A stretch of 64,000 nt of DNA from CAYOHP01 sp964403795 [NCBI: uncultured bacterium] (GTDB lineage: Bacteria > Muiribacteriota > UBA6191 > CAZXTJ01), in contig CAYOHP010000001.1 in assembly GCA_964403795.1 (NCBI GenBank), forward strand, positions 124,001 through 188,000. The letters run 5' to 3'. This document shows, one piece after another, positions 43,349 through 50,780 of the stretch (position 1 is its first letter; the number at the start of each line of letters is the position of its first letter). The notes under the pieces are model-generated. The model ran no database searches and was not told the DNA's origin. It worked only from the letters and a program-made list of their open reading frames with translations. The position numbers and the translations under genes were made by a program.

Positions 43349-44374
43349 CTACAGCCCGGCTTCCTTGCCGGTCAGCATCTCGACCCGGGCGGCGAGGTCG
43401 GTGGCGGCCGTCGACCGCTTGCCGCCGTCCTTCATGAGCAGGGACGCCAGCCGGTCCCGGGCCTCCAGGGCCGCGACCTTCGCCTCCAGGCTCTCGGTCC
43501 GGGCCACCAGCTCCTTCACCCGGACGATGTTGGAGGCCAGCGAGGAGCTCACCTTGGTGCCTTCGCCGCCGCCACTGGTCTCGTTGCTGCGCAGCATGGC
43601 GAGTTCGCCCGAGATCCGGGTCGCGGTATGGGCGAGCTCGTCGATCCGGCGGTCCCGATCCTTGTCGTGCTTCTCGTTCTCGTCGATCCGGTTGCCGGCG
43701 GCGACGATCCGGGCATCGTGGTCGGTGAGGGTCCGCTGCATCCGGTCGATCCGGGCGTGCAGGTCCTTCTCCTCCTTGGCCACCGACTGGAGCTGGGCGA
43801 CCACCTGGTCCAGGTTCTTGGCTTCGGCCCCGGCCAGATTGGGCTTCATCGGGATGTTCGAGATCATCTTCTCGATCCGGTCCCGGGCCTCGCCCAGGCG
43901 GCTCATGTACCGGTCCAGGATCACCGCCATCTCGAAGCGGGTGAAGGCCTGCTCGCCGCGGAAGAAGCCGTCGTCGTACCCGCCGAGGAAGCCGCCCTCC
44001 TTGAGCCGGCCGAGGGCAGCCGCAGCCCAGTGCTCCTCGTCGACGTCCTGGAAGGGACCCTGGCTGGTCCGGACGAAGGACTGGGGAACGAATCCCGAGT
44101 GGCTGGAGCCCTCCTCGGTGGTGAGTTCGACGTAGTACCAGCCCGACGGGCTGGTTTCGGGGAAGACCCTCACCTTGGCGCCCGGGCTGAGCGTGGTCAC
44201 GACGTCGGAGCCATGGTCGGGGGCCGACCGGAGCACAGCCACCCCGTAGAGGGCGTCGTCCTCGGTGGTGGTCAGCTTTCCGGACACGGTCGCTTCCTGG
44301 GCCTGGGCGGACCCCAGGGCCAGGGCGGCGGCGAGGGAGAAGACAGCGACGGGGAAGCGGATGCGGGAAACCAT
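43349..44374 (-). CDS. Exported SH3/SLH coiled-coil envelope protein
   Basis: A 341-residue protein with a signal peptide (PVAVFSLAAALALGSAQAQ). An SH3-like region follows (YGVAVLRSAPDHGSD with TTLSPGAKVRVF), then one SLH domain (FQDVDEEHWAAAALGRLKEGG, GYDDGFFRGEQAFTRFEMAV). The remaining 200 residues are a long coiled coil with heptads (IDRMQRTLTDHDARIVAAG, ELVARTESLEAKVAALEARD). SLH domains bind peptidoglycan-linked polymers, and a single SLH followed by a coiled coil resembles tethers spanning the periplasm (OmpM or Slp type) without the barrel. A GGAGAGAGG motif supports the ATG. It ends before a 30-bp palindrome. Confidence 0.85.
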   Translation of the reverse strand: MVSRIRFPVAVFSLAAALALGSAQAQEATVSGKLTTTEDDALYGVAVLRSAPDHGSDVVTTLSPGAKVRVFPETSPSGWYYVELTTEEGSSHSGFVPQSFVRTSQGPFQDVDEEHWAAAALGRLKEGGFLGGYDDGFFRGEQAFTRFEMAVILDRYMSRLGEARDRIEKMISNIPMKPNLAGAEAKNLDQVVAQLQSVAKEEKDLHARIDRMQRTLTDHDARIVAAGNRIDENEKHDKDRDRRIDELAHTATRISGELAMLRSNETSGGGEGTKVSSSLASNIVRVKELVARTESLEAKVAALEARDRLASLLMKDGGKRSTAATDLAARVEMLTGKEAGL

Positions 44375-44453
44375 GGAACCTCTCTCCGGATGGGCGGGTC
44401 GGCGACGATCCTTCCCCGGAACCATCGGCGAATTGGCGCCGACCCTGGAGGGG

Positions 44454-45293
44454 TCATGTACTCCGGTTCTTCCTCCGGGCCACCAGGAGGAGCCGGTGGG
44501 ATTCCCCCGGGGAGTACGAAGAGCCGTCGAAATCGGCGAGGTATTCGACCGGCTCGAGCCCGGTTCCCTTCAGCAACCGGCTCCCCTGGTCCGGGTCGTA
44601 GAGGGCATAGCTCTGGACGTAGCTCTCCGCCGACTGCTTCCGGGGATCCAGGCAGTGGATCCGGTGCACGTACACATCCTGGTCCCGCACCAGGAAATCC
44701 TCGGTCAGGACCACCTGGCGGAAGGCCCCGGCCGGCGACTCTTCGGCCAGGTACCAGTCCTGCCGGCGATCCAGGGCCTCTCCCATGGCCGGGGTCGGGA
44801 GTTCCAGGACCGCGGCCCCGCCCCGCACCAGACCCTGGGCCGCCCTTCGCAGGATGCGCCGGGCCTGCGCCGGCGGGAATCCGGCCAGGGTCCCGTCGAC
44901 CGAATAGACGAGGTCGGCTCCCCCCGGCTCCAGGCTCAGCTCCCTGAGGTCCATCCGCTCGAACCGGCAACGCCGCTTCCCGGCGCGCGACCGGGCGATC
45001 TCGAGGGCTCCTTCGCCCACGTCCAGCCCGAGCACCTGCCATCCCAGGTCCGCCAGGGCGATCGCGGTCCGGCCCGCCCCGCACCCGAGGTCCACGGCCC
45101 GCCCCGGGCCATCTGCCAGGGACGCCAGGAAGCGTGCCTCCCGGCGAGCCCGGCCCGGTCCCAGCGCCCCGGTGCGGGCGTAGTGCCTCGAGAACCCGGG
45201 GTCGGCCCACGGCGCCCGGTCCTGGGTCCAGGCCTCCGGCTCCCGGGGCCGAAGGGCCAGGGTCTTCCACCAAGGATCCAAGGATCGTTCCAC
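44454..45293 (-). CDS. SAM-dependent class I methyltransferase
   Basis: A 279-residue methyltransferase. AVDLGCGAGRTAIALADLGW is motif I (SAM binding), LGLDVGEGALEIAR is motif II, and DLVYSVDGTLAGFPPAQARRIL with AQGLVRGGAAVLELPTP covers the later core motifs. The C-terminal half is a beta-sheet of the type found in small-molecule methyltransferases. The substrate is unknown. The GTG start at 45293 has only a weak ribosome-binding sequence (AGGGTGG). It diverges from the 5'-nucleotidase-like operon. Confidence 0.85.
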   Translation of the reverse strand: MERSLDPWWKTLALRPREPEAWTQDRAPWADPGFSRHYARTGALGPGRARREARFLASLADGPGRAVDLGCGAGRTAIALADLGWQVLGLDVGEGALEIARSRAGKRRCRFERMDLRELSLEPGGADLVYSVDGTLAGFPPAQARRILRRAAQGLVRGGAAVLELPTPAMGEALDRRQDWYLAEESPAGAFRQVVLTEDFLVRDQDVYVHRIHCLDPRKQSAESYVQSYALYDPDQGSRLLKGTGLEPVEYLADFDGSSYSPGESHRLLLVARRKNRST

Positions 45294-45348
45294 CCTGTCC
45301 CGGTTCCCCCGGCGACCGGGCCGGCTGGTGGGTCCACCTTAGCAGGAG

Positions 45349-45354
45349 TACCCT
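45349..45354 (+). promoter_or_regulatory. TANNNT box before the 5'-nucleotidase-like gene
   Basis: TACCCT lies seven bases before the ATG at 45362. A possible Shine-Dalgarno AGGAG precedes rather than follows the box, so it would not be transcribed. The -35 region is weak. Confidence 0.35.
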
Positions 45355-45361
45355 TCTACCC

Positions 45362-46735
45362 ATGCTCCGATCCCTGGCGCTCCTCCTGCTGGCACCCGCC
45401 CTGGCAGCCGCGGGTGTGCTCTCGGTCGTGTTCACCAACGACGTCGGGGGCCGGATCGAACCGCGGGACCTCCTGGGAACCCGCAGTGCCGGTGGGGCGC
45501 CGGCCCTTTGGGAGATCGTCACGGAGATCCGGGAAGGCCTGGAACCCGGGCACGACATGCTGCTCGTCGACTCCGGCGACTTCCTCCTCGGCGGCCGCAG
45601 GATCGCGGATCTGGAGCTGTGCCTCGGGATCATGAACCTGTTGGGGTACGACGCAGCCGGCATCGGCAACCACGAGCTCGACCGGGGTGCCTCCGGCCTC
45701 AGGATCCGCTCCCTGCTCTCCGGTTTCCCGCTGGTCGGCTCGAACCTCCGGGTCCGGGGCCGCACCGCGCCCCCCCCGGGGGTGCGTTCCTCGCAGCTCC
45801 TCGATCTCCCCGCTACCGGCCTCAGGGTCGGGATCGTCTCGATCCTGGATCCCGGCCTGGTGCCCACCCATCCGGGTTCGATCAACGCCGCCTTCGTGCT
45901 GGATCCGGTGGAAGAGGCCCTGGGTCGGGAACTCCAGCGCATGGAGCAGAGCGGCGCCCGGCTGATCGTCCTCCTGTCCCACCAGGGCCGTGACCGCGAC
46001 CTCGAGACGGCCCGGCGCTTCGCAGGTCGGATCCACCTGATCGTCGGCGGCCACTACCCGAGCGAGCGGGTCGAACTCCGGAGCCAGGACACGATCGTGG
46101 TCCAGGCCCAAGCCGAAGCCCGGGAACTCGGGCGGGTCCGGATCCCTGTCGTCGGCGATCGGCCGGACCCGGCGACAGCCGAGGTCGAGTGGATTCCATG
46201 GGCACCCCGGGAGGCAGCCCCCAACCCGACCACCGACCTGTTGGCCCGGAGGGACACCCCGAACCGGATCCTGGCACGGGACCGGAAACGCAGCACCCTG
46301 CGGGAGACCTTCGACCTGGCCCTGGAGGCCATGCTCGACGCCGCCAGGTCGGAAGGCCGATCTCCCTCCCTGGCGATCCTCAACCGGGGAGCACTCCGGT
46401 CCGGCCTCCCCGGGGGCGACCTCGACAGCCGGGATCTCCTCCGGGTCGCCCCCTTCGACAACGATCTCGTGGTTCTCGAGGTTCCTGCGGCACGACTGCG
46501 CGAGGCCCTCCCCGAGGCGACCGCCGCTGACGGTGGACCTGCGTGGGTGGCTCGGCCCGCCACCCTCGATCACCTCCCGGGGCGAGGCTGGGTCGAGGTG
46601 GTGGTCAACGACTGGCTCGCCGAGGGACGGGACGGAAGATCGATCCTGCGTGGCGCGAGGTCCCGCCGCCGGCTCGCTCCCAGCCTGGTGCGAGTGCTGG
46701 AGGAGCGGATCCTCGAGAGGACCGCCGGCGAGTGA
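45362..46735 (+). CDS. Exported 5'-nucleotidase/UshA-like metallophosphoesterase with altered metal site
   Basis: A 457-residue exported protein (signal LALLLLAPALAAAG) of the UshA/5'-nucleotidase type. Metallophosphoesterase motifs are FTNDVGGRIEP, LLVDSGDFLLGG, GIGNHELDRG, LIVLLSHQGRD and LIVGGHYPSE. The C-terminal substrate-binding domain shows ILNRGALRSGLPGGDL and VAPFDNDLVVLEVPAARL. Two normal metal ligands appear changed: TNDxHG has Gly for His, and GGHxH has Pro in place of the second His. Catalysis may therefore be reduced or use one metal. It heads an operon with GTGA and ATGA couplings to the next two genes. Confidence 0.85.
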   Translation: MLRSLALLLLAPALAAAGVLSVVFTNDVGGRIEPRDLLGTRSAGGAPALWEIVTEIREGLEPGHDMLLVDSGDFLLGGRRIADLELCLGIMNLLGYDAAGIGNHELDRGASGLRIRSLLSGFPLVGSNLRVRGRTAPPPGVRSSQLLDLPATGLRVGIVSILDPGLVPTHPGSINAAFVLDPVEEALGRELQRMEQSGARLIVLLSHQGRDRDLETARRFAGRIHLIVGGHYPSERVELRSQDTIVVQAQAEARELGRVRIPVVGDRPDPATAEVEWIPWAPREAAPNPTTDLLARRDTPNRILARDRKRSTLRETFDLALEAMLDAARSEGRSPSLAILNRGALRSGLPGGDLDSRDLLRVAPFDNDLVVLEVPAARLREALPEATAADGGPAWVARPATLDHLPGRGWVEVVVNDWLAEGRDGRSILRGARSRRRLAPSLVRVLEERILERTAGE

Positions 46736-47628
46736 GAGCCGACCGATCCTTCCCGATCCTGCTCCTAGGCCTTCTGCAGGCCTCCGCCTCGAGCGCCGCG
46801 CCACCCTGGTCCCCCCGCGAGGAGCGGGCCTTCCCGGGGCGGACCCGCTCCGAGGCCAGGCTCCGCAGCCTCGACGGAGTGGCGAGGATCCAGGTCGTCT
46901 CGGGCCTTCGCCTGGAGGACGAGAACGGTCCGTGGCTCCTGGTGCGCCTGCAGGTCCGCAACGCCCGCCAGGAGTCGCTGGAGCTCCGTCCCGAGCATCT
47001 CCAGGTCCGTACCCCGGACCGCAGGTGGCTCCCCGCCACCGGGCTCTCGCTGGACCCGCCCCTGTCCGGAGCACCCTTCCGTCCCGCCTTCGCGGCGGTG
47101 GCGCCGGTATCGATCCCTCGCGACCAGGAGGCCAGCGTGTTCGCCGGGTACCGGGTCGGCTTCCCGCTCGAGGCGGTGGATCTCTGCCTCGTCTCCCAGG
47201 GCGAGCCCTTCTTCCTGGTCCACCCGCCCCGGGCCCCGCTGGACGAGCTGACGGAGGACGCGATCCGTTTCGCGGAGGACGGGCAGTATCCCCTGGCGAG
47301 AGGCCTCCTCCGGGAAGCGGTACGCGACCGGGCGGACCGGAGATCGGAACTGGCGCGAACCCTCGAACGACGAGCCGGGGACCTGCGAAGGAGCGACCGG
47401 CCGGTCAGCGAGGACCGGGTTCTCCGCCTCTCCCTCCCCTACGCCTCCAACCCTGCCGCCGTCCACGCCCGGCTGGCCGAGCTCCAGAAGCGCCTGGCCC
47501 GCAGGGACGAGTCGGACCAGGGACGTCCTCCCGAACGCACCTGGGCCTACCACCGGCGCCGCGCCGAGCGCCTGGCCGTCGAGCGCGATTCCGAGCCGGT
47601 GCCCACGAGCCCCTCCCCGCTGCGATGA
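46732..47628 (+). CDS. Exported protein of unknown function in the kinase operon
   Basis: A 298-residue protein with a signal peptide (FPILLLGLLQASASSAA). The first domain is beta-rich (IQVVSGLRLEDENGPWLLV, VRLQVRNARQESLELRPEHL), compatible with an immunoglobulin-like or DUF4352-type fold, and ends with VDLCLVSQGEPFFLVHP. The C-terminal 110 residues are charged helices (DAIRFAEDGQYPLARGLLREA). GTG overlaps the preceding stop and its own stop overlaps the kinase start, so it is locked between a phosphoesterase-like protein and a membrane kinase and may link them. No family named. Confidence 0.7.
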   Translation: MRADRSFPILLLGLLQASASSAAPPWSPREERAFPGRTRSEARLRSLDGVARIQVVSGLRLEDENGPWLLVRLQVRNARQESLELRPEHLQVRTPDRRWLPATGLSLDPPLSGAPFRPAFAAVAPVSIPRDQEASVFAGYRVGFPLEAVDLCLVSQGEPFFLVHPPRAPLDELTEDAIRFAEDGQYPLARGLLREAVRDRADRRSELARTLERRAGDLRRSDRPVSEDRVLRLSLPYASNPAAVHARLAELQKRLARRDESDQGRPPERTWAYHRRRAERLAVERDSEPVPTSPSPLR

Positions 47629-49682
47629 CCCGGGAGCTGCCTCCGTCGCTGGCAAGCCGCTTCCCGGTCGTGCGTCCCCTGGGACGGGGAGGTTTCGGGT
47701 CCGTGTTCCTCTGCCAGGACTCCCGGAGCGGCACCCGGGTCGCCCTCAAGCTGCTGGAGGCCGCCGACCAGGGGAGCATCCGCGAGCGTTTCGAGCGCGA
47801 GGCGCGGGTCACGGCCAGGATCCGCCACCCGCACATCGTGCGGGTGCTGGAACACGGGATCGCCCCGGAGGGAGACCCCTGGATCGCCTACGAGTACATC
47901 GAGGGCGAGTCGCTGGAGGAGCTGCGTCGCCGGGTCCAGGAGCCGAATCCCGTTCTCGTCGTCCAGTGGGGGGTCGAGATCGCCGAGGCCCTCGCGGTCG
48001 TCCACCGGGAGGGCGTGTTCCACCGGGACGTGAAGCCCGCCAACATCCTGATCCGGGCCTCCCTCCAAGCCGTGCTCTGCGACTTCGGGATCGCACGCAC
48101 CGAAGGGCCCGGCACGATCCGGACCGAGACCGGGATCCTGCTCGGCACCCCGCCGTTCATGGCCCCCGAACTCTGGAGGGGATCACCGCCTTCGGCGGCC
48201 TCCGACCAGTTCGCGCTGGCAGCCAGCCTCCATCTCGTCCTCCGCGGCACCTTCCCCTACGGCTGCGAGGATCCCGCCGGGATCCTCGCCGCGATCCAGG
48301 ACCGGAGCACCCGCGGGACCTCCCTGCTACCACCTGGCCCGGAGGCGAGCCTCTCCGGAGTCCTGTCCCGTTCCCTGTCCCTGGATCCGGGCGACCGCTT
48401 CCCTTCCATGGGCGACCTGGCCGCGGCCCTCCGGCGGGCCGAACCGGACCGCGGCAGTCCCGAGCCTCCCCGACCGGACCTGCCGCCGCCTCCGGATTCG
48501 ACCCAGCAGCTCGCCCTGCTGGGAGGACCCGCCGCCACCAGGGTCCTGGCGACCCGGGACGTCCCTCCCCGACCGCCGCCCGCGCCCCGGACCCGGGCCG
48601 TCGCCTTCGCCCTGCTGCTCGGGCTCGGCGCCGTCCTCCGCTCGCTGGCCCCCTCGGGGATCCAGGACACCGCACCTCCCGGCGAGCCCTCCCCCGAGTC
48701 CCGGCCGATCGACCCCATGGGACCCGCCCTGGCCTTGCGCCGCGCCCTGGACCGGATCTCGGAGATCACCCAGGACACGCTGGCACCCCGGGAAGCGTGC
48801 TTCGATCGCAGTCACCGGGAGGGCCGCCGGGAGGCCTATGCCGACCCGGAACTCGTCGAGGCATGGGACGCGGTGATGGCCGCCATCCGTTCCGTAGCGG
48901 AGGCGAAGACCCCGCCGCGATCCTCCACCCTGGCTCCCGATGTCGCCCGTCTGCACCACTTCCTCCGTGAGCTCCGGGCCGCGGATGCCGCGAGCACCTC
49001 GATCTTCGACCTCCCGGATGCCGCCCTGGGGGACGCCGCCGAAGGGGAGGTGCACAGGGGGGTCCGTGCCAATCTGGGAGCCATCTCCGATCGCTTCGCC
49101 TCCCTGGAGGGAGCCTGGCCCCTGCGGACCTACTGGGAGAACACCCCGGTCCTGGCACTCCTCTCGGCCATCAGCACGGGCCTCCAGGTCCCCGAACGGG
49201 GTCCCCGTGCCCTCGCGATCCAGACCGGGATCGAGGGTGATCCCGACTCGCCGCTCTTCGACTCCCTCCTCTGGTCCCGCGCCGACCTGCTGGCATCCCT
49301 GGTCGACAACACTTCGGTCACCTGCGAGGTTCGGGAGGAACTGGCGGCCCGGATGTCACGGCTCCTGGCAGGCCCCCACCCGTTCCCGGGACCCAGCCGA
49401 AGATTGGCCATGACCCTGGAGATGTGGGCCGTCTCCCGCCACAGCTGGCTCTGCGCCGGCACCCGGCCGTCCGGGCATGGTCCGTTCGACGCCACCCTCG
49501 AGAACCTCGAACAGGAGGCGAGCCGATGGACACCCGAGGAACGCTACCGGCTCGCGGTGCTGGCCCACGACAGCCTCGAGTTCTTCCGGGTCCGCTTCGA
49601 GGTCGCGCCGCCGGAACTCGCCCCGCGCAAGCTCCGGGTGGAGGACCTGACACGTCTCTCGCCCGGCATCGCGAGCCCCTGA
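47625..49682 (+). CDS. Transmembrane Ser/Thr protein kinase
   Basis: A 685-residue Hanks-type kinase with all key residues: GRGGFGSVFLC loop, VALKLL (K42), FHRDVKPANIL (D135), DFGIA (D153), LLGTPPFMAPELW and SDQFALAASLHLVL. After the kinase domain (to about residue 275) comes a proline-rich juxtamembrane linker, a membrane helix near residues 323-343 (AVAFALLLGLGAVL), and a 340-residue helical extracytoplasmic domain (SEITQDTLAPREACFDRS, HHFLRELRAADAASTS, ERYRLAVLAHDSLEFFRV). It is third in an operon with a 5'-nucleotidase-like protein and an exported protein, both possible ligands or targets. Confidence 0.93.
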   Translation: MTRELPPSLASRFPVVRPLGRGGFGSVFLCQDSRSGTRVALKLLEAADQGSIRERFEREARVTARIRHPHIVRVLEHGIAPEGDPWIAYEYIEGESLEELRRRVQEPNPVLVVQWGVEIAEALAVVHREGVFHRDVKPANILIRASLQAVLCDFGIARTEGPGTIRTETGILLGTPPFMAPELWRGSPPSAASDQFALAASLHLVLRGTFPYGCEDPAGILAAIQDRSTRGTSLLPPGPEASLSGVLSRSLSLDPGDRFPSMGDLAAALRRAEPDRGSPEPPRPDLPPPPDSTQQLALLGGPAATRVLATRDVPPRPPPAPRTRAVAFALLLGLGAVLRSLAPSGIQDTAPPGEPSPESRPIDPMGPALALRRALDRISEITQDTLAPREACFDRSHREGRREAYADPELVEAWDAVMAAIRSVAEAKTPPRSSTLAPDVARLHHFLRELRAADAASTSIFDLPDAALGDAAEGEVHRGVRANLGAISDRFASLEGAWPLRTYWENTPVLALLSAISTGLQVPERGPRALAIQTGIEGDPDSPLFDSLLWSRADLLASLVDNTSVTCEVREELAARMSRLLAGPHPFPGPSRRLAMTLEMWAVSRHSWLCAGTRPSGHGPFDATLENLEQEASRWTPEERYRLAVLAHDSLEFFRVRFEVAPPELAPRKLRVEDLTRLSPGIASP

Positions 49683-49718
49683 ACCGCTCCCGGTGACCCG
49701 GACGGCTCGCCCCCTGCC

Positions 49719-49747
49719 TTGGGGTGCGCTGGCGATCGTGCTACCGT
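49719..49747 (+). promoter_or_regulatory. Candidate leaderless promoter of moxR
   Basis: TTGGGG (49719-49724), a 17-base spacer and TACCGT (49742-49747), followed by nine bases and the ATG at 49757. No Shine-Dalgarno is seen. Confidence 0.45.
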
Positions 49748-49756
49748 CCCCCGTCG

Positions 49757-50737
49757 ATGGAACTGCAAGCCGAGTACGTCGCCAACGTCTTCAAGTCCAT
49801 GAAGACCGAGATGCGCAAGGCCGTGATCGGCAACGAAGCCGTCATCGAGCATCTCCTCCTGGCCTTCTTCTCGGGCGGACACGTGCTGCTCGAGGGCGTC
49901 CCCGGACTCGGCAAGACCCTGATGGTGAAGTCCCTCTCCAGGGTCCTCGGGCTCGAATTCAACCGGGTCCAGTTCACCCCGGACCTCATGCCCGCGGACA
50001 TCATCGGGACCACCATCGTGGTCCAGGGAGAGGGAGGCGATCGCGCCTTTCGGTTCCAGAAGGGGCCGCTCTTCACCAACCTCCTGCTCGCCGACGAAGT
50101 GAACCGGGCCACCGCCAAGACCCAGAGCGCACTCCTCGAGGCGATGGCCGAGGGCACGGTCACGGTCGCGGGGCGGACCCGCCAGCTGGGAGACCCGTTC
50201 TTCGTGATGGCGACCCAGAACCCGCTCGAGATGGACGGCACCTACCGTCTGCCGGAAGCCCAGCTCGACCGCTTCTGCTTCAAACTGATGGTCGATCTCC
50301 CTTCCAAGGACGAGCTCTCCGGGATCATCGATCGCAACATCACCAATGCCCAACCCACCCTGGAGTCGCGCACCACCCCGGAGATGGTGCAGCGGATCAA
50401 GGCGCTGGTCCGCGACGTTCCCATCGCTGACCGGGTCAAGGACTACGCAGCCCGCCTGATCCTGGCGACCCAGCCCTCGAGCAAGCACGCGCCGGCGATC
50501 ATCAAGAAGAGCGTGGCCTACGGCTCGAGTCCCCGCGGTCTCCTGGCCCTGGTAGGGGCCGCCAAGGCCCGGGCCTTGGCGGCGGGGCGCCTGAACGTGG
50601 CAGTCGAGGACCTGCACGCCCTGGCCATCGCGGTCCTCCGCCACCGGATCATCCTCAACTTCGAAGGCGAAGCGGAAGGTGTGACGTCGGAACACCTGAT
50701 CCAGAAGCTGATCGAGTTCGGAGAGGACGCGCTCTGA
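49757..50737 (+). CDS. MoxR-family AAA+ ATPase
   Basis: A 326-residue MoxR ATPase, a chaperone-like family that usually works with von Willebrand factor A-domain proteins. Motifs are Walker A GVPGLGKT, Walker B LLLADEVNRA, QSALLEAMAEGTVTVAG, sensor 1 FFVMATQNPLEMDGTYRLP and a C-terminal lid with YGSSPRGLLALVGAAKARAL. The usual downstream DUF58 and VWA genes are absent; the next gene encodes a Rad50-like protein instead. The start at 49757 is chosen for its methionine and the promoter box upstream. A short hairpin follows the stop. Confidence 0.95.
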   Translation: MELQAEYVANVFKSMKTEMRKAVIGNEAVIEHLLLAFFSGGHVLLEGVPGLGKTLMVKSLSRVLGLEFNRVQFTPDLMPADIIGTTIVVQGEGGDRAFRFQKGPLFTNLLLADEVNRATAKTQSALLEAMAEGTVTVAGRTRQLGDPFFVMATQNPLEMDGTYRLPEAQLDRFCFKLMVDLPSKDELSGIIDRNITNAQPTLESRTTPEMVQRIKALVRDVPIADRVKDYAARLILATQPSSKHAPAIIKKSVAYGSSPRGLLALVGAAKARALAAGRLNVAVEDLHALAIAVLRHRIILNFEGEAEGVTSEHLIQKLIEFGEDAL

Positions 50738-50742
50738 GGATC

Positions 50743-50758
50743 GGGGCCGGGAGGCCCC
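50743..50758. terminator. Short GC hairpin after moxR
   Basis: GGGGCC pairs with GGCCCC around GGGA, six bases after the moxR stop. It may attenuate rather than end transcription into the Rad50-like gene. Confidence 0.3.
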
Positions 50759-50780
50759 CCGGTTCCCCGCAGGAGTCGCC

